Assembly: GCF_030373225.1 (NCBI RefSeq)
Contig: NZ_JAUCZG010000014.1
Span: 1 to 64,000, forward strand
Direction: 5' to 3'
Length of the DNA: 64,000 nt
Source of the DNA: Hydrogenophaga sp.
GTDB taxonomy: Bacteria; Pseudomonadota; Gammaproteobacteria; Burkholderiales; Burkholderiaceae_C
In this document: one piece after another, positions 8,465-17,274 of the stretch
How the letters are laid out: each line of letters begins with the position of its first letter
Numbering within the stretch: the stretch's first letter is position 1
Notes under the pieces: model-generated
Seen by the model: the letters and a program-made list of their open reading frames with translations, nothing else
Told to the model about the DNA's origin: nothing
The model's database searches: none
Program-made: the position numbers and the translations under genes

Positions 8465-9724
8465 ATGGCGATGAACGAGTTTTTCGACGCTCTTGAAACC
8501 CGGACTTGCGATCAGCGCGAGACCGAGCAGATGGCGGCGTTGCCCGCGCAGATTGCCCATGCACAACGCCACAGCGCTGCGTTTGCCGAGATCCTGAAAG
8601 GCGTGGACGCCGCCAGCATCAAGAGCCGCGCGGCGCTGGCCCGCTTGCCGGTGACACGCAAGGGCGAGCTGCTGGAGCGCCAGAAGGCGTCGCGGGCGCA
8701 GGGCGGTGATGCTTTTGGTGGCTTCGCCGCGCTGGTGCGTGGCCCGGCCATGTCGCGCGTGTTTGCCAGCCCAGGGCCGATCTACGAACCCGAAGGCGCG
8801 GCGCGCGATTACTGGCGCACCGGCCGGGCACTCTTCGCTGCGGGCTTTCGAGCCGGCGAGCTGGTGCACAACAGCTTCAGCTACCACATGACGCCCGGCG
8901 CGTTCATCCTGGAGTCGGGCGCCCACGCCGTGGGTTGTACCGTCTTCCCGGCCGGCACGGGGCAGACCGAACAACAGCTCGAAGCCATCGTCGACCTCAA
9001 GCCGACCGCCTACACCGGCACGCCGAGCTTCCTGCGCATCCTGCTGGAAAAGGCACGCGAAGCGGGCACCGACATCGGCAGCATCACCAAGGCATCGGTG
9101 GGAGGCGAAGCCTGCCCGCCCAGCCTCACCGCCTGGTTCAAGACACAGGGCCTGGACGTGTACCAGACCTACGCCACGGCCGATCTGGGCCTGGTGGCCT
9201 ACGAGACCCCGGCGCGCGAAGGCCTGGTGCTCGATGAAGGGGTGATCGTGGAGATCGTGCGCCCCGGCACCGGCGACCCGGTGCCCGAGGGCGAGGTCGG
9301 AGAACTCGTGGTGACCACGCTCAACGCGGCCTACCCGCTGATCCGCTTCGGCACCGGTGACCTGTCGGCGGTGCTCGGCGGCACCTGCCCCACTGGCCGC
9401 ACCGCCCAGCGCATCAAGGGGTGGATGGGTCGCGCCGACCAGACCACCAAGGTGCGCGGCATGTTTGTGCACGCCTCGCAGGTGGCCGACATCGCACGGC
9501 GCTTTCCGCAGGTGCACAAGGCGCGCTTGGTGATCAGCGGCGAAATGGCCAACGACCAGATGTGCCTGCACGTCGAAGCCAGCGACGCCGACGACAGCCT
9601 GCGGGGCCAGATCGAAACCGCGGTGCGGGACATCACCAAGCTGCGCAGCGCCGTGCAGCTGGTGCAACCCGGCAGCCTGCCCAACGACGGCAAGGTGATC
9701 GAGGACGCGCGCAGCTACCAGTGA
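8465..9724 (+). CDS. Phenylacetate-CoA ligase-like (PaaK-type) adenylate-forming protein
   Basis: About 419 residues, colinear with PaaK-type AMP ligases. It has an N-terminal helical region, TPSFLRILLEKA, SVGGEACPPSL, the YATADLGLVAYE stretch corresponding to the A5 region, GELVVTTLN, and a C-terminal lid with KVRGMFVH. The usual SSGTTGKP phosphate loop is absent; the equivalent place reads FASPGPIYEPEG. ATP-dependent ligation is therefore uncertain. Two start codons are possible, 8465 and 8471; both lack a strong ribosome binding site. Last gene of the liv operon, and it may act on the same imported acid. Confidence 0.8.
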   Translation: MAMNEFFDALETRTCDQRETEQMAALPAQIAHAQRHSAAFAEILKGVDAASIKSRAALARLPVTRKGELLERQKASRAQGGDAFGGFAALVRGPAMSRVFASPGPIYEPEGAARDYWRTGRALFAAGFRAGELVHNSFSYHMTPGAFILESGAHAVGCTVFPAGTGQTEQQLEAIVDLKPTAYTGTPSFLRILLEKAREAGTDIGSITKASVGGEACPPSLTAWFKTQGLDVYQTYATADLGLVAYETPAREGLVLDEGVIVEIVRPGTGDPVPEGEVGELVVTTLNAAYPLIRFGTGDLSAVLGGTCPTGRTAQRIKGWMGRADQTTKVRGMFVHASQVADIARRFPQVHKARLVISGEMANDQMCLHVEASDADDSLRGQIETAVRDITKLRSAVQLVQPGSLPNDGKVIEDARSYQ

Positions 9725-9763
9725 CGCTGGCCGGCGGAGACGGTTCGGGCCGGTCGGGCGGGG

Positions 9764-9792
9764 CCTCTGGCTGCACTGCAGCAGAGGGTTTT
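9764..9792 (+). terminator. Possible weak terminator after the PaaK-like gene
   Basis: An imperfect hairpin (arms CCTCTG..CTGCA and CTGCAG..CAGAGG) is followed by GTTTT about 40 bp after the stop. It would end the liv operon before the Bug genes. The U-tract is short, so this is tentative. Confidence 0.35.
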
Positions 9793-9884
9793 CCCCCGCC
9801 GCCCGCTAAGTAATTTCCGCGATTTCCCGTTGCTGCGCCGGGGATACCATCCGGGGGTTCCCTTAAACCTGCTGGAGATCCTTG

Positions 9885-10868
9885 ATGAAAAAACTGCTTG
9901 TTCTCGCCCTGGCGGCCACGGTTTCGGCCGGCGCTTCGGCGCAGGCCTTCCCCGCCAAACCCGTCACCCTGGTGGTGCCTTTCGCCGCCGGCGGCCCCAC
10001 CGACCTGGTGGCGCGCCGACTGGCCGAAGCCATGCGCGGGCCCCTGGGTGGCGCCAACATCGTGGTGGAGAACGCAGCCGGCGCCGGCGGCACCATTGCA
10101 GGCACCAAGGTGGCCCGCGCCACACCCGACGGCTACACCCTGCTGGTCTGGCACATCGGCATGGCCGCCACCACCAGCCTGTACCGCAAGCAGCAGTTCA
10201 AGCCGCTGGAAGATTTCGAGTACCTGGGCATGATCAACGACGTGCCCATGACCTTGCTGGGCTCGCCCAAGCTGCCCGCCAACACCTACCGCGACTTCGA
10301 GGCCTACATCCGCGCCAACGGCGGCAAGCTCAACCTGGCCCACGCCGGTCTGGGTTCCGCTTCGCACATCTGCGGCCTGATGTGGCAGTCGGCGGTCAAG
10401 CTCGACAAATCCATGACCACGATCGCCTACCGCGGCACCGGCCCGGCCATGAACGACCTGATCGGCGGCCAGGTGGACGTGATGTGCGACCAGACCACCA
10501 ACACCACTTCGCAGATCGAAGCCGGCCGTGTGAAGGCCTTTGCCGTGACCACGGCCAAGCCCCTGTCGAACCACAAGCTGCTCAAGGACTACCCGTCCCT
10601 GCAGGAAATGGGTCTCAAGGACTTCAACCTGACCATCTGGCACGGCCTGTACGCCCCCAAGGGCACGCCCCCCGAAGTCACCAAGCGCCTGAACGAGGCG
10701 CTGCAGGCGGCCCTGAAGGACCCCGCCTTCATCAAGAGCCAGGAAGACCTGGGCGCCATCGTCGTCAAGGATGCCCGCGTGACGCCGGCTGGCCACAAGG
10801 CCTTCGTGGCCGGCGAGATCACCAAGCTCAAGACCGCCATCGACGCTGCCGGCCAGTTCGCAGACTGA
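9885..10868 (+). CDS. Bug-family tripartite tricarboxylate transporter receptor
   Basis: A 327-residue periplasmic solute receptor of the Bug/TctC family. Signal peptide MKKLLVLALAATVSAGASAQA; family motifs FPAKPVTLVVPFAAGGPTDL, VVENAAGAGG, TPDGYTLLVWH and the PYRG-like IAYRGTGPAMNDLIGGQVD. GGAG lies 7 bp before the ATG at 9885; a TTG one codon earlier is possible. No TctA/TctB membrane genes are adjacent, which is common for Bug receptors in Burkholderiales. Ligands are usually carboxylates; specific ligand unknown. Confidence 0.93.
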   Translation: MKKLLVLALAATVSAGASAQAFPAKPVTLVVPFAAGGPTDLVARRLAEAMRGPLGGANIVVENAAGAGGTIAGTKVARATPDGYTLLVWHIGMAATTSLYRKQQFKPLEDFEYLGMINDVPMTLLGSPKLPANTYRDFEAYIRANGGKLNLAHAGLGSASHICGLMWQSAVKLDKSMTTIAYRGTGPAMNDLIGGQVDVMCDQTTNTTSQIEAGRVKAFAVTTAKPLSNHKLLKDYPSLQEMGLKDFNLTIWHGLYAPKGTPPEVTKRLNEALQAALKDPAFIKSQEDLGAIVVKDARVTPAGHKAFVAGEITKLKTAIDAAGQFAD

Positions 10869-10878
10869 ACGGCCGAAC

Positions 10879-10953
10879 ACCCCTGCGGCGCTCTGCGCCG
10901 TCCCCTCGAGGGGACGATGCCTGTGGCCCGGCAAAGCCGGTTCCACGGCATCC
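10879..10953 (+). repeat. GC-rich dyad repeat, intergenic copy
   Basis: GGCGCTCTGCGCC, CCCCTCGAGGGG and CCGGCAAAGCCGG hairpins with the TTCCACGGCATCC tail. It lies between the first Bug gene and the small conserved gene. Confidence 0.75.
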
Positions 10954-10994
10954 GCCGGGTTGAGACGCGCGCGCCGACCAGACAACGGGACCCC

Positions 10995-11366
10995 ATGATC
11001 TCGATCCGGGTGGTGGACTCCATCACCGAACTGCAGCCCGCCGACGCGGGCTGCATTGCGTTGAGCGGCTCGCACGGGGGCTTGAGTTCGGCGCGCTACG
11101 CACTGGCGGCGCGTCCGCTGCTCTCGGTCTTCAACGATGCGGGCGTGGGCCTGGACGACGCAGGCATCGCCGGCCTGGCGTTTCTGCAATCGCATGGCCT
11201 TGCTGCATGCGCGGTGTCGCACACGAGTGCGCGCATCGGGCAGGCAGCCAGTACATTGAGCCACGGCGTGGTCAGCCACGCCAACACCGCGGCGCAGGCG
11301 CTGGGCATTCGCACCCACGAAGCCCTGCAACCGCAAGTCGACAACCTGAGCCGGAGACAACCATGA
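10995..11366 (+). CDS. Small conserved protein coupled to a Bug receptor, function unknown
   Basis: A 123-residue soluble protein without signal peptide or membrane segment. Recognisable blocks are [32 protein letters not shown] and [14 protein letters not shown], rich in Gly, Ser, His and Asp and suggestive of a ligand-binding alpha/beta fold. The start at 10995 gives the natural N-terminus [12 protein letters not shown]; upstream in-frame sequence comes from the repeat. Its TGA overlaps the ATG of the next Bug receptor (ATGA), so the two are translationally coupled. I cannot name the family; from memory, similar small proteins occur beside Bug genes in other Burkholderiales. Confidence 0.75.
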   Translation: MISIRVVDSITELQPADAGCIALSGSHGGLSSARYALAARPLLSVFNDAGVGLDDAGIAGLAFLQSHGLAACAVSHTSARIGQAASTLSHGVVSHANTAAQALGIRTHEALQPQVDNLSRRQP

Positions 11367-12355
11367 ACCTTTACCGTCGCACCCTCATTGCCGTGGCCGT
11401 TGCTGCCACCGCCCTCCCCGGTCTGGTCGCCGCGCAAGCCGCCTGGCCGAGCAAACCGATCCGCATCGTGGTGCCGTTCGCGCCCGGCGGCACCACCGAC
11501 ATCCTGGCCCGCACGCTCGCCCCCGAACTGACCAAGGCCCTGGGCCAACCCGTGGTGGTGGAAAACCGCGCCGGCGCCGGCGGCAACATCGGCGCCGATG
11601 TGGTCGCCAAGGCTCCCAATGACGGCTACACGCTGCTCATGGGCACCGTGGGCACGCACGGCATCAACAAGTCGCTGTATTCGAAACTGCCCTACGACCC
11701 GCAAAAGGACTTCGCACCCATCACCCTGGTTGCAGGCGTGCCCAACGTGATGGTGATGAACACCAAGCGCGCGCAGGAGCTGGGCATCAACAGCGTGGCC
11801 GACTTCGTTCGCCACGCCAAGGCCAACCCGGGCAAGCTCAACATGGCGTCCAGTGGCAACGGCACCTCGATCCACCTCGCGGGCGAACTGTTCAAGTCGC
11901 GCACCGGAATCTTCATGACGCACATTCCCTACCGCGGCTCCGGCCCGGCCATGACCGACATGCTCGGCGGCGCCATGGACGTGATGTTCGACAACCTGCC
12001 TTCGGCGATGCCGCACATCCAGTCGGGTGGCTTGAAGGCCTTTGCCGTGACCAGCGCCGTGCGCTCGAGCGCGCTGCCCGACACGCCCACGGTCGCCGAG
12101 GCCGGCGCTCTCGCGGGCTTTGAAGCCAGCTCCTGGTTTGGCCTGCTCGCTCCGGCCGGTACTCCCGCCGAGATCGTGAACCGCCTGCAGCAGGAGACCG
12201 CCAGGGCACTGAGCCTGCCGGCTGTCAAAGAACGGCTGGTGGCGCAAGGCGCCATTCCCAGCGGCAACACGCCGCAGGAGTTCGGCAAGTTGATCGAGGC
12301 CGAAATCGCGAAGTGGGCGCCCGTGGTGAAGGCATCCGGCGCGAGAGTCGATTGA
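11363..12355 (+). CDS. Bug-family tripartite tricarboxylate transporter receptor
   Basis: A 330-residue periplasmic receptor with signal peptide [20 protein letters not shown] ending near VAAQA. Bug hallmarks are [42 protein letters not shown] and [15 protein letters not shown]. The ATG overlaps the stop of the preceding gene by 4 bp, and CCGGAGACAACC serves as ribosome binding site. It is a paralogue of the receptor at 9885; ligand unknown. Confidence 0.93.
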   Translation: MNLYRRTLIAVAVAATALPGLVAAQAAWPSKPIRIVVPFAPGGTTDILARTLAPELTKALGQPVVVENRAGAGGNIGADVVAKAPNDGYTLLMGTVGTHGINKSLYSKLPYDPQKDFAPITLVAGVPNVMVMNTKRAQELGINSVADFVRHAKANPGKLNMASSGNGTSIHLAGELFKSRTGIFMTHIPYRGSGPAMTDMLGGAMDVMFDNLPSAMPHIQSGGLKAFAVTSAVRSSALPDTPTVAEAGALAGFEASSWFGLLAPAGTPAEIVNRLQQETARALSLPAVKERLVAQGAIPSGNTPQEFGKLIEAEIAKWAPVVKASGARVD

Positions 12356-12364
12356 AGGGACTGG

Positions 12365-12583
12365 CCCCCACGCTCCGCCGCGCTTCGCGCGACCCCCTGA
12401 AAGGGGGCGATGCCTGCGGCCCGGCGGAGCCGGTTCCGTGGCATCTCTTGGTGAAGGCATCGCGCCCCGGCGCGCGTGTCCCAAGCCAGGGACACCGCGG
12501 GTCCGGCTCCGCCGGCCCCAGGTGTCGCCCCCCTCTCGCCGCAGGCGAGAGAGGGGGGTGGCGCCGCAGGCGACGCGGGGGGT
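12365..12583. repeat. Inverted pair of GC-rich dyad repeats between convergent genes
   Basis: Two copies face each other. 12365-12447 (plus) begins CCCCCACGCTCC and holds CGCGCTTCGCGCG, CCCCCTGAAAGGGGG and CCGGCGGAGCCGG. 12486-12583 (minus) holds the mirror set with an extended CCCCCCTCTCGCC..GGCGAGAGAGGGGGG stem. They fill the gap between the Bug gene and the DUF1840 gene and may terminate both transcripts. Confidence 0.75.
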
Positions 12584-12590
12584 GCTTCCT

Positions 12591-12917
12591 CTAGACCCCC
12601 CAGGTGATCTCCACGCCCGCCTGTTCGCAGCGCTGGAGCATCTCGATGAAGGGGGCGCTGCGCATGCGCAGGCTCACCTGATCGAACGCCGGCGGCACGT
12701 CGCCGCGCGCGGCGGCCTCTTCGATCTGTCTCTTCTGATCGGCCTCTTCGAGCACGATCGCATCGCGGATCGCCTGAATGGCAGCAGGCATCTGCTGGTG
12801 CATCACCACGCCCGGACCCGATGGGTCCTTGCTCAGGATTTCCAGCAGGCGTTTGCCGTGCTGTTCCAGCATCACCAGATCGCCAGTTTCGCGGGATTTG
12901 AATCGGTACAGGGACAT
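12591..12917 (-). CDS. DUF1840 domain-containing protein
   Basis: A 108-residue soluble protein of the DUF1840 family, recognised by the start LYRFKSRETGDLVMLEQHGKR, the central DPSGPGVVMHQQMPAAI and the C-terminal RMRSAPFIEML. The ribosome binding site is excellent (AAGGAGG, 6 bp before the ATG at 12917). No enzymatic motif is visible and the function of the family is unknown. It stands alone, divergent from the anthraniloyl-CoA-type operon at 13039. Confidence 0.88.
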   Translation of the reverse strand: MSLYRFKSRETGDLVMLEQHGKRLLEILSKDPSGPGVVMHQQMPAAIQAIRDAIVLEEADQKRQIEEAAARGDVPPAFDQVSLRMRSAPFIEMLQRCEQAGVEITWGV

Positions 12918-13002
12918 GTTGGCCTCCTTCGCCTATGGTTCATTGTTGCACCAAAAGTACTCCATACGGGCATGGGTACAAAGACCATGCGGGTAAACCC
13001 GA

Positions 13003-13035
13003 TTGAAGCTGAATAATTCAAGTATAAACTAATTA
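13003..13035 (+). promoter_or_regulatory. Candidate promoter and MarR operator of the aryl-CoA operon
   Basis: TTGAAG (13003-13008), 16 bp, then TAAACT (13025-13030) resembles a sigma-70 promoter. The -10 region lies inside an imperfect 22 bp palindrome, TAATT-N12-AATTA (13014-13035), typical in size and AT content of MarR operators. The downstream start codon at 13039 has no Shine-Dalgarno sequence, so the transcript may be nearly leaderless. Binding by the MarR encoded at 15654 is inference. Confidence 0.45.
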
Positions 13036-13038
13036 GAC

Positions 13039-15657
13039 ATGAACACTCCAGACTCGCCTCTCCAACGGATCCTGTGCATTGGTGGCGGCCCGGCGGGGCT
13101 GTATTTCGCGCTGCTGATGAAGCGCCGCGATCCGTCTCTCACGGTCACCGTGGTCGAGCGCAACCGCCCGTTCGACACCTTCGGCTGGGGCGTGGTGTTC
13201 TCCGACCAGACCCTGGGCAATCTGCAGGCCGCCGACCCCGAGAGCGCGCAGCTGATCGGCGACGCCTTCAACCACTGGGACGACATCGAGGTCTTCTACA
13301 AGGGCGGCCGCGTGCGCTCGGGCGGACATGGTTTTTGCGGCATCGGACGCAAGAAGCTGCTCAACATCCTGCAGGAACGCTGCCTGGCGCTGGGCGTCAA
13401 CCTGGTCTTCGAGACCGATGTGGCAGACGACCAGGCGCTGGCTGCGCAGTACGACGCAGACCTGGTGATCGCCAGTGACGGCCTCAACAGCCGCATTCGC
13501 ACCCGCTACGCCGACACCTTCCAGCCCGACATCGACACCCGCGAATGCCGCTTTGTCTGGCTCGGCACAAAAAAGACCTTCGACGCCTTCACCTTCGACT
13601 TCGTGCAGACCGAACACGGCTGGTTCCAGGCGCACGCCTACAAGTTCGACAGCGACACATCGACCTTCATCGTGGAGACGCCCGAAGCGGTGTGGAAGGC
13701 CCACGGCATCGACCGGATGGATCAGGCCGAAGGCGTGGCGTTCTGCGAAAGGCTTTTTGCCGACCGGCTGGAAGGCCACGCCCTCATCAGCAATGCGCAG
13801 CATCTGCGGGGCTCGGCCAACTGGATCCGCTTTCCGCGCGTGATCTGCAAGACATGGGTGCACCGGGTTGACATTCCTGACCCCCACGCTCCACCGCTGC
13901 GCGGGTCGCTGCCCCCCGAGGGGGCTGATCCGGCTTGGGGCGGCCCGGCGCCGGATCGCGCGGCAAAGCGCATACCAGTGGTGCTCATGGGAGACGCCGC
14001 CCACACCGCGCACTTCTCCATCGGCAGCGGCACCAAGCTCGCACTGGAAGACGCGATCGACCTGGCCAACGAATTCACGCGCCACGCGAATGCCGATGTG
14101 GACGAAGTGCTGCGTGGCTACGAAGCACGCCGAAGTGTCGAGGTGCTCAAGATCCAGAATGCCGCGCGCAACTCGACCGAGTGGTTCGAGAACGTGGAGC
14201 GCTACAGCGGCATGGAGGTGGAGCAGTTCGCCTACTCGCTGCTCACGCGCAGCCAGCGCATCAGCCATGAAAACCTGCGCCTGCGCGATGCGGGTTGGCT
14301 CGAAGGCTACGAGTCGTGGCTGGCGCGTTTCAGCCCTGGCGCAGCGGCGCAGCGTGGGGGCGAGAACGATCCGGCGCCGGGCCGCCCCAAGCCGGATCAG
14401 CCCCCCCGGGGGGCAGCGACCCGCGCAGCGGCGCAGCGTGGGGGCGAGAACGATCCGGCGCCGGGCCGCCCCAAGCCGGATCAGCCCCCCCGGGGGGCAG
14501 CGACCCGCGCAGCGGCGGAGCGTGGGGGCCAACACCCCACACCGCCGATGCTGCTGCCGCTCACGGTGCGCGGACTGACGCTGAAAAACCGCATCGTGGT
14601 CTCGCCCATGGCGCAGTACAGCGCGGTGGACGGGGTGGTGGGCGACTACCACCTGGTGCACCTGGGCGCGCGCGCGCTCGGTGGTGCGGCGCTGGTGATG
14701 GTGGAGATGACCAGCCCCACGCCGGAGGGTCGCATCACACCCGGCTGCCCCGGCTTGTGGAACGACGCGCAGCAAGCCGGCTTCCAGCGCATCGTGGACT
14801 TCAGCCACAGCCAGCAGGCGCACATCGGCATCCAGCTCGGCCACAGCGGGCCCAAGGGTTCCACACAGCTCGGCTGGGAACGCATCGACGAGCCGCTGGC
14901 GACCGGCAACTGGCCCGTGATCTCGGCCAGCGCCGTGCCGTATGGCGAGCAGAACCAGGTGCCCCGCGCCATGACCCGCGCCGACATGGACGCGCTCACC
15001 GCCGCCTTCGTCGAGTCGACGAAGCGTGCCGCTGCCGCCGGCTTCGACTGGCTTGAATTGCACGCGGCCCACGGCTACCTGCTCTCGGCCTTCATCTGCC
15101 CGCTGACCAACCAACGCACCGACGAATACGGCGGCACGCTGGCCAACCGCTGCCGCTATCCGCTGGAGGTGTTCACCGCGGTGCGCGCCGCGTGGCCGGC
15201 GGATCGGCCCATGAGCGTGCGCATCTCGGCGCACGACTGGGCGCCCGGCGGCAACACCCCGGACGACGCAGTGGCGATGGCGCGGCTGTTCAAGGCCGCC
15301 GGCTGCGACGTGATCGACGTGTCCTCTGGCCAGACCACGCGCGCGGCCAAGCCGGTGTACGGCCGCATGTACCAGACACCGTTCGCCGACCGGGTGCGCA
15401 ACGAGGCCGGCATCCTCACCATGGCGGTGGGTGCGATCAGCGAAGCCGACCACGCCAACAGCATCATCGCCGCCGGCCGCGCCGACCTCTGCGCCGTGGC
15501 CCGCCCCCACCTGGCCAACCCGGCCTGGACACTGCACGAGGCCGCCAGGCTGCAGACACGCGCCCTGCAATGGCCACGCCCCTACGAAAGCGGGCGGGAC
15601 CAGCTCTACCGCGAAACGGCCCGATTGAACGCCCTCAACATCAGCGACAAGCCATGA
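13039..15657 (+). CDS. Fused flavin monooxygenase/OYE-type reductase acting on an aryl-CoA (2-aminobenzoyl-CoA monooxygenase/reductase or salicylyl-CoA 5-hydroxylase type)
   Basis: An 872-residue cytoplasmic fusion. The N-terminal half (about 1-430) is a class A FAD monooxygenase with [16 protein letters not shown], the FAD/NADPH DG-type region and [22 protein letters not shown]. The C-terminal half (about 510-872) is an Old Yellow Enzyme-type reductase with [40 protein letters not shown] and the [11 protein letters not shown] end. The known fusion is anthraniloyl-CoA monooxygenase/reductase of Azoarcus, which hydroxylates and reduces the ring; public annotation often says salicylyl-CoA 5-hydroxylase. 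The RidA and aryl-CoA ligase genes favour an amino-substituted substrate. Roughly 85 residues come from in-frame GC-rich repeats (about 281-307 and 434-497); without them the length would be about 787, close to what I recall for the family. Confidence 0.87.
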   Translation: MNTPDSPLQRILCIGGGPAGLYFALLMKRRDPSLTVTVVERNRPFDTFGWGVVFSDQTLGNLQAADPESAQLIGDAFNHWDDIEVFYKGGRVRSGGHGFCGIGRKKLLNILQERCLALGVNLVFETDVADDQALAAQYDADLVIASDGLNSRIRTRYADTFQPDIDTRECRFVWLGTKKTFDAFTFDFVQTEHGWFQAHAYKFDSDTSTFIVETPEAVWKAHGIDRMDQAEGVAFCERLFADRLEGHALISNAQHLRGSANWIRFPRVICKTWVHRVDIPDPHAPPLRGSLPPEGADPAWGGPAPDRAAKRIPVVLMGDAAHTAHFSIGSGTKLALEDAIDLANEFTRHANADVDEVLRGYEARRSVEVLKIQNAARNSTEWFENVERYSGMEVEQFAYSLLTRSQRISHENLRLRDAGWLEGYESWLARFSPGAAAQRGGENDPAPGRPKPDQPPRGAATRAAAQRGGENDPAPGRPKPDQPPRGAATRAAAERGGQHPTPPMLLPLTVRGLTLKNRIVVSPMAQYSAVDGVVGDYHLVHLGARALGGAALVMVEMTSPTPEGRITPGCPGLWNDAQQAGFQRIVDFSHSQQAHIGIQLGHSGPKGSTQLGWERIDEPLATGNWPVISASAVPYGEQNQVPRAMTRADMDALTAAFVESTKRAAAAGFDWLELHAAHGYLLSAFICPLTNQRTDEYGGTLANRCRYPLEVFTAVRAAWPADRPMSVRISAHDWAPGGNTPDDAVAMARLFKAAGCDVIDVSSGQTTRAAKPVYGRMYQTPFADRVRNEAGILTMAVGAISEADHANSIIAAGRADLCAVARPHLANPAWTLHEAARLQTRALQWPRPYESGRDQLYRETARLNALNISDKP
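13881..13958 (-). repeat. GC-rich dyad repeat inserted in frame in the monooxygenase domain (reverse orientation)
   Basis: This begins CCCCCACGCTCC, like the intergenic copy at 12365, and matches the reverse complement of the units at 14339 almost base for base. It is read as a Pro/Gly/Ala-rich stretch ([20 protein letters not shown]) just before the conserved [13 protein letters not shown] motif, probably a surface loop. Confidence 0.85.
14339..14529 (+). repeat. Tandem GC-rich dyad repeats forming the interdomain linker of the fusion enzyme
   Basis: Two complete 84 bp units (14339-14422 and 14423-14506) plus a 23 bp partial third. 84 bp is exactly 28 codons, so the frame is kept. Each unit encodes [20 protein letters not shown] followed by PPRGAATR, lying between the monooxygenase and the OYE domain. 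Confidence 0.9.
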
Positions 15658-16334
15658 ACATCAACGGAGCAAGCAAGAGCCCGAGCCAGCCGCCGGGCCG
15701 CCCCAAGGCAGGCTCAGCCCCCTCGGGGGGCAGCGGACCTCGCGAAGCGGGGGAGCGTGGGGGCTCCGAGGCCCAGCCGCCGGGCCGCCCCAAGGCAGGC
15801 TCAGCCCCCCCGGGGGGCAGCGGACCTCGCGAAGCGGGGGAGCGTGGGGGCCTGCTGGATCTGGAAGCAAGGGCCCACAGCGAACACGCACAGGAACTGC
15901 GTTTGTGGCTGCGCCTGCTCACCTGCTCGCAGCTGATCGAAAAACGCGTGCGCACCGGCCTGCGCGAGCAGTTCGACACCACGCTGCCGCGCTTCGACCT
16001 CATGGCCCAGCTGGAGCGCCACCCCGAGGGGTTGAAGATGAAGGAGCTGTCGCACCGGCTCATGGTCACCGGTGGCAACGTCACCGGCATCACCGACCAG
16101 CTGGTCAACGAAGGCCTGGTGGAGCGGCTCGATGTGGACGGCGACCGCCGTGCATTTCGCGTGGCGCTGACCGAGCACGGCCGCGCCACCTTTGTCGAGA
16201 TGGCGCGCCAGCACGAACAGTGGATCGTGGACGCCTTCGAAGGTCTGAGTCCGCGCGATCTGGAGAGCCTGCACAAACTGCTGGGCAAGGTGAAGGCCCA
16301 TCAACTCGACATCAATCAGCGCATCGAAGAATGA
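15654..16334 (+). CDS. MarR family transcriptional regulator with repeat-derived N-terminal extension
   Basis: A 226-residue regulator whose last 160 residues are a MarR winged-helix protein: [20 protein letters not shown] dimer helix, [35 protein letters not shown] recognition region and the [15 protein letters not shown] wing. The ATG overlaps the preceding stop (ATGA). Residues 12-66 are two 29-codon repeat units, absent from the MarR fold, so the ancestral N-terminus was probably about ten residues followed by [12 protein letters not shown]. It presumably represses the operon and is released by an aryl-CoA, as in other aryl-CoA MarR systems; that is inference. Confidence 0.88.
   Translation: MNINGASKSPSQPPGRPKAGSAPSGGSGPREAGERGGSEAQPPGRPKAGSAPPGGSGPREAGERGGLLDLEARAHSEHAQELRLWLRLLTCSQLIEKRVRTGLREQFDTTLPRFDLMAQLERHPEGLKMKELSHRLMVTGGNVTGITDQLVNEGLVERLDVDGDRRAFRVALTEHGRATFVEMARQHEQWIVDAFEGLSPRDLESLHKLLGKVKAHQLDINQRIEE
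15687..15851 (+). repeat. Two in-frame GC-rich repeats in the MarR N-terminus
   Basis: Two copies of about 78 bp start at 15687 and 15774 with a period of 87 bp, exactly 29 codons. They share CCGGGCCGCCCCAAG and the CCCCC/GGGGGGCAGCG hairpin with the copies at 14339, but diverge elsewhere. Each encodes [12 protein letters not shown](S/P)GGSGP followed by REAGERGG. Confidence 0.9.
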
Positions 16335-17185
16335 AACACCCCATCCCCGACCACAACCCCATGCGCGGCCAATACACCGCCATGGCCAACGCCCGCCCCG
16401 GCCATTTCGCGCTCAGCGTGAACGAAGGCGTGGCCACCGTCACGCTCAACCGGCCCGAGCGCAAGAACCCGCTGACGTTCGACTCCTACGCCGAGTTGCG
16501 CGACTGGTTTGTGGCGCTGCAAAAAAGCACCGACATCCGCGCGGTGGTGCTCACCGGCGCGGGTGACAACTTCTGCTCGGGCGGCGATGTGCACGAAATC
16601 ATCGGACCGCTCACGAAGATGAGCATGCCCGAGCTGCTGGCCTTCACCCGAATGACCGGCGCACTGGTGAGCGCGATGCGCGCCTGCCCGCAGCCCATCG
16701 TGGCGGCGCTCGACGGCGTTTGCGCCGGCGCCGGCGCGATGATGGCCCTGGCCGCTGACCTGCGCCTGGGCACACCGCAGGCGACCGTGGCTTTTCTCTT
16801 CACCCGCGTGGGCCTGGCCGGTGCCGACATGGGTGCCTGCGCCTTGCTGCCGCGCATGATCGGCCAGGGCCGCGCCAGCGAACTGCTGTTCACCGGGCGC
16901 GCCATGACGGCGCAAGAAGGCCACGCCTGGGGCTTCTTCAACACGCTGCACGAGAACGCCGCGCTGCTGCCCGCCGCGCACAAGCTCGCCGCTCAACTCG
17001 CGCAAGGACCAACCTTCGCGCACGGCATGACCAAGACCATGCTGCACCAGGAATGGGCCATGACGCTGGACCAGGCCATCGAAGCCGAAGCGCAGGCTCA
17101 GGCCATCTGCATGCAGACGCAGGATTTCAAACGCGCCTACGAGGCGTTCGCCGCGAAGCAGCGTCCTGTGTTCGAGGGAGATTGA
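16331..17185 (+). CDS. Enoyl-CoA hydratase/isomerase family protein
   Basis: A 284-residue crotonase-fold enzyme. It shows the family segments [17 protein letters not shown], the oxyanion-hole residues in [13 protein letters not shown] and the second oxyanion/hydration region [21 protein letters not shown], then [24 protein letters not shown]. The ATG overlaps the MarR stop (ATGA). In the operon it would hydrate or isomerise the non-aromatic CoA ester made after ring hydroxylation/reduction, in a beta-oxidation-like sequence. Exact reaction not determinable. Confidence 0.9.
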   Translation: MKHPIPDHNPMRGQYTAMANARPGHFALSVNEGVATVTLNRPERKNPLTFDSYAELRDWFVALQKSTDIRAVVLTGAGDNFCSGGDVHEIIGPLTKMSMPELLAFTRMTGALVSAMRACPQPIVAALDGVCAGAGAMMALAADLRLGTPQATVAFLFTRVGLAGADMGACALLPRMIGQGRASELLFTGRAMTAQEGHAWGFFNTLHENAALLPAAHKLAAQLAQGPTFAHGMTKTMLHQEWAMTLDQAIEAEAQAQAICMQTQDFKRAYEAFAAKQRPVFEGD

Positions 17186-17195
17186 AATGAAGCAA

Positions 17196-17244
17196 CATCC
17201 GTTCGGGCTGAGCCTGTCGAAGCCCTTCCCGCGCACTTCGACAG
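17196..17244. repeat. CTTCGACAG-type dispersed repeat/hairpin
   Basis: The sequence GTTCGGGCTGAGCCTGTCGAAG is the reverse complement of the CTTCGACAGGCTCAGCCCGAAC repeat that is widely dispersed in proteobacterial genomes. With CTTCGACAG at 17236 it makes a 9 bp inverted repeat (17214-17222 and 17236-17244). It lies between the hydratase and dehydrogenase genes. Confidence 0.75.
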
Positions 17245-17274
17245 CGCCCCTTGACCAGCCGGCAGAAAACGGCC

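Noticed and set aside
13039-15657. Frameshift or gene fusion by error between monooxygenase and OYE genes
   Set aside because: The same two-domain fusion is known as anthraniloyl-CoA monooxygenase/reductase, and the linker repeats keep the frame exactly.
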